From an uncultured Eubacteriales bacterium (GTDB lineage: Bacteria; Bacillota; Clostridia; Peptostreptococcales; Anaerovoracaceae), in contig CADABZ010000013.1 in NCBI GenBank assembly GCA_902786355.1, positions 33,865-97,864 of the forward strand: a stretch of DNA of 64,000 nt. The letters run 5' to 3'. The notes under the pieces were generated by a model. It saw nothing but the letters and a program-made list of their open reading frames with translations, had not been told where the DNA came from and made no database searches. Position numbers and translations under genes: made by a program. Below are positions 55,852-64,000 of this stretch, one piece after another (the first letter of the stretch is position 1; the number at the start of each line of letters is the position of its first letter).

Positions 55852-58224
55852 ATGGCTATAACCGAGAGAGTTGAAAAAATCAGACAGAACTATGTCAACA
55901 CGAAACCGCACATTTCATATGAGCGCGCATGGAGCTGGACCAAGTCTTTTCAGAGGACTGAAGGGCAGCCTCATCTGATCCGCACGGCGCAGGCTTTCTA
56001 TGACACCTGCTGCGAACTTTCCGTCAACATCTGGGAGGGTGAGCTCATCGTCGGGACCAGCGGAGAATACAGAAAATGCGCGATACTCACTCCTGAATTC
56101 GGATGGCTTTGGATCAATGACGAGATCGACACTTTCCCGGAAAGGGGACAGGATCCTTATGATGTGACACCTGAGCAGACTGAATTCATCAGAAAGAACA
56201 TCTTCCCTTACTGGAAGGGCAAGTCTGTCGAGGAAGCATTCCTTGCAAGAACATCCGAGGCAACTAAGAAGATCGGAGTTGACACAGGATTCCTCGATAC
56301 CGACTCAAAATGGAGAAACGGCATAGGCGAGATCTCCGCTGATTATATCGATGTCCTTCTGCCAAAAGGGTACGGCGGCATCCGCGCGGAGGCCGAGGAA
56401 TATATGTCGAAGCTTGATGAAGCGAAGCCTGAAGAGAAGGCGAAGATCGATTTCTACAGATCGATGGTGCTGATCGCAGATGCAATGATCACTCTCGGAA
56501 GACGCTATTCAGCGAAAGCGGCAGAAATGGCAGAGGCCGAGACCGATCCTGCAAGGAAGAAGGAACTCGAAGAGATCTCGCAGATCTGCTCACGCATCCC
56601 GGAGCAGCCGCCTCAGACATTCAGAGAAGCGATCCAGTTTGTCTGGTTCGTGCAGCTCGGCGGCATTATAGCTGAGAATCCGCTTGCGTGGAACCCGGGC
56701 AGATTCGACCAGTACATGTATCCGTACTATAAGAAGGATGAGGAAGCGGGGATCATAGACTATGACACGGCACTCGAACTCGTAGAGTGTCTGTGGCTCA
56801 AGTACAGTGAGTGGGCGTGGACCATCTCGAAGAACACTGCCAGCTTTTTTGCCGGCTATACTAATTTCGAAAACCTCACGGTCGGCGGCACCAAGGTCGA
56901 CGGATCAGATGCCACCAACACGATCTCATACATGGCGATCCAGGCAACCAGAGAGTGCATGACTCATCAGCCGACTCTCAGCTGCAGGATCCATCCGGAC
57001 TGTCCGCCTGAATTCATGGAGGCAGTGACAGAGCTCGTCTCCACGGGCTGCGGTTTCCCTGCTATACACGGCGACAGGACCGGCTACCAGATGCTTTCCA
57101 ACCTCGGCTACAAGCCTGAGGATGCCAGAGACTGGAACAACTGCGGCTGCGTGGTTCCGCATTCGCGCAAGACTTTTGAGTGGACATCGGCTGCGAGCAT
57201 CAGCTTTGCCGCTGCTCTCGAATTCGCTCTCAACCAGGGCAGGAGCCGTCTGTCGGGTGAGCAGGTATCACTTCCTGAGAAGGACCCTAAGACTTTTGCA
57301 TCTATGGAAGAGATCGTCGAGGCCTGGAAGAAACAGTTCAGATATCTCGTCCGCCACGGTGTAATAAGCCTTGTCACCGCGCAGGAGATCCACAGAGAGA
57401 TCGGTCACAGACCGTTCATGTCGGCATGCAATGAATACTGCATGAAGAACGGCAGGGATCTCGTCGACGGCGGGGCTAAGTACAACATAGGACCGGTCTT
57501 CACCGGAGTCGGCCTTTCCGTGACTGCCAACTCGCTTGCTGTCATCAGAAAACTCGTCTTCGAAGACAAGGTGACAACGATGGCTGAGATCATCGATGCG
57601 ATCGACAACAACTGGGAAGGATATGAACAGCTGAGAGAACTTGCTCTTGCATGCCCGAAATACGGCAACGATGACAACTATGTCGATTCGATCGCAAGAG
57701 ACCTGGCGGATTTCTTCTATGAAGAGGTTACACAGTATGACGACCTGTACGGAAATCATTTCGTAACAGCTTTCATGGGTATCTCCAACTACCTGCCTAC
57801 GGGCAAAGTCCTCGGAGCTACTCCGGAAGGGCGCCACGCGAAGGATCCGATCAACGAAGGTGTATCGCCATATACCGGCAGTGACACATCGACATGCCTT
57901 GCAGCTCTCAGGAGCGCAGCAAAGATGAACCACGACATCCACAGCGGCGGAACTCTTCTCAACCTCAGACTCAATCACGATCTGGTCGCAACCAGGAGAG
58001 GAAGAGCCAATCTCGGTGCGATGCTGCAGAGTTATTTTGCCCTCGGCGGATTCCACGTCCAGTTCAACACGATCTCCAACGAGGTGCTTGCTGATGCTCA
58101 GAAGCATCCGGAGAAATACAGGAGTCTGCTGGTGAGGGTCGCCGGATACAGCGCACAGTTCACCAACCTCTCTACTGAGATGCAGAACTCTATCATGGCA
58201 AGAAATGCTCACACAGAATTCTGA
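55852..58224 (+). CDS. Glycyl radical enzyme of unassigned subfamily
   Basis: 790 residues, with the PFL-like domain throughout and the C-terminal radical loop RVAGYSAQF (Gly765). The active-site loop is NNCGCVVPHSRK with Cys433 as the likely thiyl residue. Dehydratases, C-N and C-S lyases and hydroxyphenylacetate decarboxylase have Cys-X-Glu here; this protein has Cys-Val-Val, so the usual catalytic acid is missing. Pyruvate formate-lyase has adjacent Cys-Cys, here C-G-C. Length is close to 4-hydroxyproline dehydratase. The activase follows 8 bp later. No shell proteins or diagnostic aldehyde enzymes lie nearby, so the substrate is open. Confidence 0.88.
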   Translation: MAITERVEKIRQNYVNTKPHISYERAWSWTKSFQRTEGQPHLIRTAQAFYDTCCELSVNIWEGELIVGTSGEYRKCAILTPEFGWLWINDEIDTFPERGQDPYDVTPEQTEFIRKNIFPYWKGKSVEEAFLARTSEATKKIGVDTGFLDTDSKWRNGIGEISADYIDVLLPKGYGGIRAEAEEYMSKLDEAKPEEKAKIDFYRSMVLIADAMITLGRRYSAKAAEMAEAETDPARKKELEEISQICSRIPEQPPQTFREAIQFVWFVQLGGIIAENPLAWNPGRFDQYMYPYYKKDEEAGIIDYDTALELVECLWLKYSEWAWTISKNTASFFAGYTNFENLTVGGTKVDGSDATNTISYMAIQATRECMTHQPTLSCRIHPDCPPEFMEAVTELVSTGCGFPAIHGDRTGYQMLSNLGYKPEDARDWNNCGCVVPHSRKTFEWTSAASISFAAALEFALNQGRSRLSGEQVSLPEKDPKTFASMEEIVEAWKKQFRYLVRHGVISLVTAQEIHREIGHRPFMSACNEYCMKNGRDLVDGGAKYNIGPVFTGVGLSVTANSLAVIRKLVFEDKVTTMAEIIDAIDNNWEGYEQLRELALACPKYGNDDNYVDSIARDLADFFYEEVTQYDDLYGNHFVTAFMGISNYLPTGKVLGATPEGRHAKDPINEGVSPYTGSDTSTCLAALRSAAKMNHDIHSGGTLLNLRLNHDLVATRRGRANLGAMLQSYFALGGFHVQFNTISNEVLADAQKHPEKYRSLLVRVAGYSAQFTNLSTEMQNSIMARNAHTEF

Positions 58225-58232
58225 TACACAGG

Positions 58233-59135
58233 ATGAAGGGCTATATAATGCAGATACAGCCTTTCTCTGTCAATGACGGGGAAGGGATCAGGACGAATAT
58301 ATTCATGGCGGGCTGCCCGCTCAGGTGCAGATGGTGCTCCAATCCCGAAGGCTTCAGACAGGAGGAAGTCGTCGGCTGGTACAGCCGCAGATGCATCGGG
58401 TGCGGCGCCTGCGTTTCAGTGTGCCCGGAAGGCATCGGAACAGATATGAACAGCGGGAACGGCAGGGAGCTCTGCACGGCGTGCGGTGCCTGCGTTTCCG
58501 TATGCCCTGAGAAAGCAAGGACCCGCATGGTCACTCTGATGGATGCAGATGAGGTCATCCGCGAGATCCACAGGTACAGACTTTTCTTCTCATACAGTGG
58601 GGGAGGAGTGACTTTTTCCGGAGGCGAGGCGACATCACAGCCGGAGCTGCTTGAGTATCTGTCGCGCGAGCTCTACGACATGGGCTACAGCCTCACGCTC
58701 GAGAGCTGCGGATACTTTGATTTTGACTCAGTCAGGCCGGCACTTGAACGAATGGACCTGATATTCATGGACCTGAAGCACATGGATCCGGAAGTGCACA
58801 GAGAGTTCACTGGTGTCAGCAATGAAAAGATACTGCGCAACATCGCCGGGCTGGGAACTCTTGCCGGAAGCAGAGACATCGTCATCAGGATTCCTGTCAT
58901 CGGGGGTGTCAATAACAGCGAAGATAACATAAAGGCATCAGCAGACTATGTTAAAAGCGTGCTTCCGGAGGCTAAGATGGAGCTTCTGCCTTATCACCGC
59001 CTTGGACAGGTGAAGTACGAAGCCCTCGGGCTGCCTTTTGGCCAGGAAGGATTCTACACTCCGGACAAAGAAGAGATGAACAGACTGAAAGCCCTTGTAA
59101 GAGAACAGGGCATCAAAACAGCAGATTACAGATAG
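58233..59135 (+). CDS. Glycyl radical enzyme activase (radical SAM)
   Basis: 300 residues. The radical-SAM motif CPLRCRWC is at ~28-35, followed by an inserted ferredoxin-like domain with CIGCGACVSVCP and CTACGACVSVCP for two extra [4Fe-4S] clusters, and the SAM-binding GGGVTFSGGEA. It abstracts the glycine hydrogen of the partner enzyme just upstream. The extra clusters are typical of activases for non-PFL glycyl radical enzymes. ATG 58233 (MKG) is favoured by family N-termini, though its ribosome binding site is weak. Confidence 0.93.
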   Translation: MKGYIMQIQPFSVNDGEGIRTNIFMAGCPLRCRWCSNPEGFRQEEVVGWYSRRCIGCGACVSVCPEGIGTDMNSGNGRELCTACGACVSVCPEKARTRMVTLMDADEVIREIHRYRLFFSYSGGGVTFSGGEATSQPELLEYLSRELYDMGYSLTLESCGYFDFDSVRPALERMDLIFMDLKHMDPEVHREFTGVSNEKILRNIAGLGTLAGSRDIVIRIPVIGGVNNSEDNIKASADYVKSVLPEAKMELLPYHRLGQVKYEALGLPFGQEGFYTPDKEEMNRLKALVREQGIKTADYR

Positions 59136-59143
59136 CAGTTTTG

Positions 59144-60022
59144 CTATTCTGTGAATCTCTTCTGGAAGTTGCCTGCTACTCTCGCATCGTCGGTGATGAT
59201 CATAAATGCATTAGGATCTATGCGCGCGATGATCTCGCGGAGATGAGGCTCTTCGTATTTGGAGATAACGGTAACGATCACGTGGGAGTCTTCTTTTGTA
59301 TAGGCGCCGACGCCTTCCCATGTAGTTACGCCGCGGTTCAGTTCATCGAGGATAGCCTGAGCGAGGCCTTCCTTCTTGGTGAAGATCATGCACTCTATCT
59401 TGATATTCTGAGTGTGCACCTTGTCGATGAAAATACCTGTCATAACTGCGAAAATGATCGAGTAGAGGACGGTAGGAATGTCGTAGACGAAAAGGCATAT
59501 CGTGTAAATGGTTACACTGATGGCGATGCCTATAGCGCCTACCTTGAAATCCGGATGTGTTTTGGCGAGACAGACTCCGATCAGATCCTGGCCGCCCTGC
59601 GAGCTGCCTGCTCTGAGTACGAGTCCGGCACCGTAGCCTGAACCGAGTCCTCCGACAAGGGCTGCGAGGATGCGGTCTTCAACTATCGGCTTCGTAGGCA
59701 CGGGGATTATCGACAGGAATGCGGATGCCATGGCGATCGAAATAAGGGTCGTGATACAGAATTTCCGGCCCATGACCCTGTATGCCATGATGAAGAAAGG
59801 CACATTGATCAGGAAATAGATGATGCCCATATAGTCGACTGCCCCGATCTGAGGTATGTGGAGAACGTCAATAAGGAACATCCTGATAAGCTGGGCTATT
59901 CCTGTAAAGCCTCCGCTGTACAGATGGATCGGATTGATCATGAGGTTGACACCTGCAGCATAAGTCAGGTTGCCAAGTATAGTTATTCCCGCGCGGTATA
60001 GAGTTTTTTTGTTTATTTCCAT
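59144..60022 (-). CDS. YitT-family membrane protein with DUF2179 domain
   Basis: 292 residues. The N-terminal half has five or six membrane helices (YitT/DUF161), including GAGLVLRAGSSQGGQDLIG. The C-terminal ~85 residues are the cytoplasmic DUF2179 domain with HVIVTVISKYEEPHLREII. The molecular role is unknown. It is convergent with the activase gene, only 8 bp apart and with no terminator between. A microprotein gene precedes it on the same strand. Confidence 0.88.
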   Translation of the reverse strand: MEINKKTLYRAGITILGNLTYAAGVNLMINPIHLYSGGFTGIAQLIRMFLIDVLHIPQIGAVDYMGIIYFLINVPFFIMAYRVMGRKFCITTLISIAMASAFLSIIPVPTKPIVEDRILAALVGGLGSGYGAGLVLRAGSSQGGQDLIGVCLAKTHPDFKVGAIGIAISVTIYTICLFVYDIPTVLYSIIFAVMTGIFIDKVHTQNIKIECMIFTKKEGLAQAILDELNRGVTTWEGVGAYTKEDSHVIVTVISKYEEPHLREIIARIDPNAFMIITDDARVAGNFQKRFTE

Positions 60023-60127
60023 AGTGTGTCCTGTCTATATCTTTAAGTTGATCAGTTCAGCTTCTGAATCTATGTAATATTACCACCTTTTCTGACCGGA
60101 ATGCATTAATCTTTGATGCCCGAAACA

Positions 60128-60232
60128 TTAAGAAACCTTATATGCTTCTGTGGTGACCTTGTACACTCCGAGCAGGATAAGCGCCATGCCTGCCAGCGTT
60201 GCCAGTCTTGTTTTGCCTGTGTTATTAGCCAT
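60128..60232 (-). CDS. 34-residue membrane microprotein upstream of yitT
   Basis: ATG 60232 follows AGGG at ~9-bp spacing. The product has a basic N-terminus (MANNTGKTR), one hydrophobic helix (LATLAGMALILLGVY) and a polar tail (KVTTEAYKVS). It ends 105 bp before yitT on the same strand. No family recognised. Confidence 0.5.
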   Translation of the reverse strand: MANNTGKTRLATLAGMALILLGVYKVTTEAYKVS

Positions 60233-60249
60233 AATGATATCCCTGTCCC

Positions 60250-60302
60250 CTTGATTTTATAAGACCTAGATGTTTGTATCATTTTCAGGAAAGGAAATCA
60301 AG
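60250..60302. repeat. 8-bp inverted repeat between microprotein and amidohydrolase genes
   Basis: CTTGATTT (60250-60257) and AAATCAAG (60295-60302) are complementary. On the minus strand they bracket a possible promoter (TTGATT, 17 bp, TACAAA), so they could form an operator or leader stem. A GTTATATAAC palindrome lies just right, at ~60304. Confidence 0.4.
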
Positions 60303-60377
60303 CGTTATATAACACTCGCTTTGTGCTACAATCAGAATTAACAACAGAACAATAACAGGATAAAGGAGGATATAGAA

Positions 60378-61733
60378 ATGAGTACTTTAGCTGTTAATAA
60401 TATCCGTTATCTCGTGTCCTGTGACCGGGAAGATACTGTATATGAGGATGTCAGTATTTTCTGCGAAGACGGTCTGATCACTTACATCGGGCCGGAGAAT
60501 CATGATGCTGATGTTGAGATAGACGGAAGCAGGATGCTGTGCTATCCGGGACTCGTCAACGCGCATCACCACCTGTATCAGGTATTCTCCCGCAATCTTG
60601 AGGAAGTCCAGAACATGGAGCTTTTCGACTGGCTGATCACACTGTATGAGATCTGGAAAAACCTCAATGAAGATACTATATACCTCTCATCACTGACTGC
60701 AATGGGAGAGCTGATGAAGAACGGCTGCACGACAGTGTTCGATCATCACTACGTTTTTCCTGAAGGAGCCGGAGACCTCATCGGCGCGCAGGCAGCTGCC
60801 GCAGATGCACTGGGCGTCAGGATGCATTTCTCCAGAGGTTCCATGGACCTGTCTGTCAAAGACGGCGGACTTCCGCCTGACAGTGTCGTTCAGACAGTCG
60901 ATGAGATCATGAAGAACAGTATCGATCTGATCGACAAATACCACGACAGATCGTTCACATCGATGAGACGTATAGCCCTTGCACCGTGTTCGCCTTTCTC
61001 GGTATCTGAGGACCTGCTCCGCGAGAGCGCGATCCTCGCACGTGAAAAAGGCGTGCGCCTCCATACGCATCTGTGCGAGACCAAGGACGAGGAGGCCTAT
61101 ATGCTTGAGCGCGAAGGAATGAGGCCGCTTGCATATATGGAGAAACTCGGATGGGTAGGAGATGATGTCTGGTATGCACATGGCATACACTTCAATGATG
61201 AAGAGCTGAAGCTTCTCGCTGAGACCGGTACTGGCGTATGCCACTGCCCGATATCCAACATGAAGCTATCATCCGGAATAGCAAGGATCCCGGAGATGCT
61301 CGAGATGGGTATACCGGTTGGACTGGGTGTAGACGGATCCGCATCCAATGACGGATCGGATATGCTCGAAGAGCTCCGTGTGGGATTCCTCCTTCACCGC
61401 CTCAACTCCAGCAGAAAAGCACCGACCGGATATGACTTCCTCAAAATGGCGACCATGGGTTCGGCAAGGCTGCTCGGAAGAGACGCAGAGATAGGATCTG
61501 TCGAGACAGGAAAGTGTGCTGACTTCTTCCTGGTAGACAGCGACCGCTTTGAGCTTGTCGGAGCCTGCTATGATCCGAAGTCCATGCTCGGAACAGTAGG
61601 TCTCAGAGGAGCTGTCGACTATACCGTAATCAACGGAAAGGTCACAGTAGACCACGGCAGGATAACAGGAATAGATGAAGAGAAGATCATAGCGGATTCG
61701 AATGAAGAACTGCTTAGATATCTCGGCGAATAG
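60378..61733 (+). CDS. Amidohydrolase, probably 8-oxoguanine deaminase
   Basis: 451 residues of the amidohydrolase superfamily (TRZ/ATZ-like). Metal and catalytic positions: VNAHHHLYQ, HTHLCETKDEE, YAHGIHFND and GVDGSASNDGSDM. The H-x-H-LYQ start and the C-E-T-x-D-E block resemble 8-oxoguanine deaminase, which removes the amino group of oxidised guanine to give urate. Other deaminases of the group (chlorohydrolase-like) remain possible. AAAGGAGGA precedes ATG; two exporters follow on the same strand. Confidence 0.8.
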   Translation: MSTLAVNNIRYLVSCDREDTVYEDVSIFCEDGLITYIGPENHDADVEIDGSRMLCYPGLVNAHHHLYQVFSRNLEEVQNMELFDWLITLYEIWKNLNEDTIYLSSLTAMGELMKNGCTTVFDHHYVFPEGAGDLIGAQAAAADALGVRMHFSRGSMDLSVKDGGLPPDSVVQTVDEIMKNSIDLIDKYHDRSFTSMRRIALAPCSPFSVSEDLLRESAILAREKGVRLHTHLCETKDEEAYMLEREGMRPLAYMEKLGWVGDDVWYAHGIHFNDEELKLLAETGTGVCHCPISNMKLSSGIARIPEMLEMGIPVGLGVDGSASNDGSDMLEELRVGFLLHRLNSSRKAPTGYDFLKMATMGSARLLGRDAEIGSVETGKCADFFLVDSDRFELVGACYDPKSMLGTVGLRGAVDYTVINGKVTVDHGRITGIDEEKIIADSNEELLRYLGE

Positions 61734-61741
61734 AACAAAGA

Positions 61742-62620
61742 ATGAAAAAAACGCTCGCTGGTGACCTTATGATGCTGGCCGCCACCATGATATTCGGTGC
61801 CATGACGATCTTCTCAAAGCAGATCCTGGCAGAACTGGAAGTTTTCAACATGGTGGCACTCAGATTCCTTATCGCATTCGCGGTCTGTTTTGCTGTCTTC
61901 CACAGAAGATACAGAGCTGCAGCGCGCGAAACTGCTTTTCACGCGGGCATACTGGGAACGTTTCTTTTCGTATCGTATCTGTGCATGGTGCTCGGGTGCA
62001 AATACACCACAGCATCCAATGCCGGATTCATGATGAGCCTTGTTGCATTCTTCACGCCTCTTATTGTCTGGGTGCAGGAGAAGAAAGCACCTACAGGGAG
62101 GCAGACAGCGAGCGTGATAATAACGCTCGTAGGAGTAGGTCTCATGTGCCTTTCAGGCAATCTGACACTGAATAAGGGAGATATCATCTGCATCTTCAGC
62201 GCGTTCTTCTATTCATTTCAGATGCTGTACACAGAGAGGTTTGCCAGAGAAAACGACCCGATCGTGCTTGGGACTTTCCAGCTGATCTTCGTAGCGGTAT
62301 ACGGATTCGTCTTCTCGATGCTTCTTGAGGACGGATTCAGACTTCCTGCAAGCCCTGCAGGCTGGGGCCAGCTTCTGTATCTGGCGCTCGGCTGCGGCGC
62401 GCTCGGTTTCATACTCCAGACTGCCGCGGAGAAATACAGCTCGGCAGCACACTCTACGATCATATATGCATCACAGCCTGTGTTCGTGGCGGTCTTCTCC
62501 AGCCTGATGCTCGGAGAACCGATCACACTGAGGCAGGTAGCCGGCATAATAATAGTATTCATCGGCGTTCTTATTACAGTCGACCCGTCGTCCGAAAGGG
62601 GCAGCGTAACGGCACCATAA
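61742..62620 (+). CDS. EamA/DMT-family transporter 1
   Basis: 292 residues with ten hydrophobic helices in two EamA repeats; FSKQILAELEVFNMVALRF and PVFVAVFSSLMLGEP are typical. Drug/metabolite exporters of unknown substrate. It starts 8 bp after the amidohydrolase stop. Together they suggest export of a nucleobase-related metabolite, but this is inference. Confidence 0.88.
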   Translation: MKKTLAGDLMMLAATMIFGAMTIFSKQILAELEVFNMVALRFLIAFAVCFAVFHRRYRAAARETAFHAGILGTFLFVSYLCMVLGCKYTTASNAGFMMSLVAFFTPLIVWVQEKKAPTGRQTASVIITLVGVGLMCLSGNLTLNKGDIICIFSAFFYSFQMLYTERFARENDPIVLGTFQLIFVAVYGFVFSMLLEDGFRLPASPAGWGQLLYLALGCGALGFILQTAAEKYSSAAHSTIIYASQPVFVAVFSSLMLGEPITLRQVAGIIIVFIGVLITVDPSSERGSVTAP

Positions 62621-62666
62621 ACAAGAAAGGGACAGAGACGGAGACAGAGTTCTCCCTGCTAAAGCT

Positions 62667-63605
62667 TTGGAAAGAAAACTTCTTAACAACAACAGAAAAG
62701 GCGCACTGCTGATCATACTTGCCGGCACCTGCTGGGGCGTGATCAGCATTTTTATCAACTACATGTCGGATGCCGGGCTCGGCACCATGCAGATATCATT
62801 TCTGCGGCAGCTCTTTGCGGTCACTATTTTTGCACTGCTGATACTGAGTAAGGACAGGAATCTGTTCAGAATCCGGCTCATGGATCTGGGCCTCATAATG
62901 CTATGCGGGTTCATCAATGGGGTGGTGTTCAATTTCCTGTATTTCTACACGATAATCAACAGCCGGGCCTCGATCGCAGTGGTGCTTCTGTATACTTCAC
63001 CGGTCTTCGTAATGATCCTGGCAAGGATCTTCTTCGGAGAAAAATTTACTGCGCCGAAGCTTGTCGCACTGGTACTTACGATCGTCGGATGCGTGCTTGT
63101 GACCGGAGTGCTCGGGGAAGGCTATACACCGCCTCCTGTCGCGATTCTTACAGGTGTACTGACGGGCCTTGCCTATGCTCTCAATAATATACTGACGAGC
63201 ATCGCGGTCAGAAAGAATCCGCCTGAGACTGTTACGATGTATACGCTCCTTTTCAGCTTCATATTCCTTATTCCGTTCAGCGGCGCCGGCGAGCTTTTCT
63301 CGATCTGTCTGGCAAAGCCTTCGATACTTGCTGTAGCTTTTGTGATGAGTATTGTCACGGGCGTGCTGGCTCAGTATGTATTCTCGATGGGACTTAAGCT
63401 TATCGAGAGCGGAAAGGCGGCAATCTACGGCGCGACCGAGCCGATAGTCGGATCGCTGGTCGGGATATTCATCTTCCGCGAAGAGGCCGGACCGATGAAG
63501 ATCGCAGGTATAATCATGGTCATAACAGCCATATTACTGATAGGCAGAGAAGATCAGAACAGAAAAGACAGAAGTGAACCGGGCTCTGAAGATCTATTAG
63601 AATAA
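62667..63605 (+). CDS. EamA/DMT-family transporter 2
   Basis: 312 residues with ten helices; GTCWGVISIFINYMSDAG and the C-terminal EPIVGSLVGIFIF mark the EamA repeats. It is a diverged partner of the preceding exporter. The TTG start at 62667 has no convincing ribosome binding site, so the true start may differ by some codons. Confidence 0.85.
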   Translation: MERKLLNNNRKGALLIILAGTCWGVISIFINYMSDAGLGTMQISFLRQLFAVTIFALLILSKDRNLFRIRLMDLGLIMLCGFINGVVFNFLYFYTIINSRASIAVVLLYTSPVFVMILARIFFGEKFTAPKLVALVLTIVGCVLVTGVLGEGYTPPPVAILTGVLTGLAYALNNILTSIAVRKNPPETVTMYTLLFSFIFLIPFSGAGELFSICLAKPSILAVAFVMSIVTGVLAQYVFSMGLKLIESGKAAIYGATEPIVGSLVGIFIFREEAGPMKIAGIIMVITAILLIGREDQNRKDRSEPGSEDLLE

Positions 63606-63657
63606 TTAATGATAAATATGCTAACTGTTAATTTTTCTTCTGACATGAACCGGAGTA

Positions 63658-63707
63658 TATTGTTATCAGAAAGAAAGACCTGAGAGTCACACATACAGAT
63701 AACAATA
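63658..63707 (+). promoter_or_regulatory. Leader hairpin abutting the microprotein Shine-Dalgarno
   Basis: TATTGTTATC and GATAACAATA form a perfect 10-bp stem with a 30-nt loop. The 3' arm touches the AAGGA site at 63708-63712, so pairing could limit ribosome access. Confidence 0.6.
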
Positions 63708-63721
63708 AAGGATGGTTCGAG

Positions 63722-63814
63722 ATGGATATTCTGATCACTATGGTTTACACGGCACTTATGACATTCATTTGCACTAAGGTAGTTGAGCACACACCAACCA
63801 GCAAGAAGCATTAA
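63722..63814 (+). CDS. 30-residue membrane microprotein
   Basis: ATG 63722 lies 9 bp after AAGGA. There is one hydrophobic helix (ILITMVYTALMTFICTKVV) and a polar, basic tail (EHTPTSKKH), a shape like Fst/Ldr-type type I toxins. It has a structured leader and a strong terminator. No antisense RNA was identified. Confidence 0.6.
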   Translation: MDILITMVYTALMTFICTKVVEHTPTSKKH

Positions 63815-63876
63815 TAAGAAGCGTTAACAGTGAACAGAGATAAAGTAAAAAACAACTAAACAAATTTACCACGAAA

Positions 63877-63907
63877 AAGCGGCCGCAAAAGCGACCGCTT
63901 ATTTGTT
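63877..63907 (+). terminator. Terminator of the 63722 microprotein
   Basis: AAGCGGCCGC pairs with GCGACCGCTT (one mismatch) around AAAA. AACAAAT (63859-63865) and ATTTGTT (63901-63907) extend the stem past an asymmetric internal loop. Confidence 0.75.
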
Positions 63908-63908
63908 G

Positions 63909-64000
63909 GTATGACGGGCATGCCGTCAATCTGTGGTGAAAGTCCACGTGGGGCGTAACCAACGACGAACCCCATAGCGACTTCCAAGGTTCAAATCGTG
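63909..64000 (+). mobile_element. 5' end of a probable group IIC intron, cut by the window edge
   Basis: From GTATG at 63909 the sequence shows GACGGGCATGCCGTC and then GGTGAAAGTCC, which are characteristic of domain I of bacterial group II introns. Class IIC introns insert just 3' of terminator hairpins, exactly the situation here. Domains II-VI and any reverse transcriptase would be beyond the window. Confidence 0.6.

Noticed and set aside
63975-64000. tRNA gene from the GGTTCAAATC string
   Set aside because: The flanks do not pair as a T-arm, and no anticodon arm or acceptor stem lies upstream. The string sits within intron-like sequence.

Overview
The window reads as chromosome of an anaerobic, Gram-positive-type Clostridia (Bacillota). 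The grounds are strong AGGAGG-type ribosome binding sites, Rho-independent terminators, an Nfn-type electron-bifurcating oxidoreductase, rubredoxin, a glycyl radical enzyme with its activase, a clostridial long-chain PurL, and a PurO plus stand-alone AICAR transformylase in place of bifunctional PurH. A Family XIII/Anaerovoracaceae-like member is possible, but family rank is a guess. No rRNA, tRNA or CRISPR array was found.

Layout. 1-4904 (minus): a dlt-like cell-envelope acylation cassette (AMP-forming ligase, carrier protein, fold-III PLP decarboxylase, MBOAT acyltransferase, start of an SGNH/DltD-like protein). 4983-5932: a gene-poor, AT-richer stretch. 5933-7903: a membrane-anchored fusion of a glycerophosphodiester phosphodiesterase and a calcineurin-type phosphoesterase. 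8060-9170: rpsF-ssb-rpsR. 9406-20184: a surface-protein island with three secreted proteins, a LytTR regulator and a Wzy/O-antigen-ligase-like membrane protein; the two largest proteins share nearly identical 3' ends, and one is frameshifted there. 20414-21448: a VanZ-like membrane protein. 21623-35674: a purine operon (purE, C, F-like, M, N, O, AICAR transformylase, D, L, then a folate cyclodeaminase), interrupted just before purD by a TnpB-only IS605-type element. 35712-38209: two tandem LysR paralogues, each followed by a convergent ~30-residue membrane microprotein. 38423-41758: rubredoxin, nfnA-nfnB and a hypoxanthine-DNA glycosylase. 42003-55749: the branched-chain amino acid genes ilvBNC and ilvD-leuACDB-(AAA ATPase)-ilvA-ilvE, with a putative leader-peptide attenuator in front and a palindrome-bearing gap between ilvC and ilvD. 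55852-59135: an unassigned glycyl radical enzyme and its activase. 59144-63605: YitT, an amidohydrolase (probably 8-oxoguanine deaminase) and two EamA exporters. 63722-64000: another microprotein, its terminator, and the 5' end of what looks like a group IIC intron.

How the genes work together. The purine operon supplies IMP, with folate one-carbon input probably from the cyclodeaminase. The ilv/leu block makes Ile, Val and Leu from pyruvate and threonine, and Nfn can supply NADPH for biosynthesis. The dlt-like cassette, phosphodiesterase fusion, surface proteins and VanZ-like protein all point to cell-envelope remodelling.

The most unusual items are the decarboxylase inside a dlt-like cassette, the glycyl radical enzyme lacking the usual Cys-X-Glu acid, the set of structured-leader microproteins, the TnpB element sitting between the purD ribosome binding site and start codon, and the mirrored lesions at the 3' ends of the two surface-protein paralogues.
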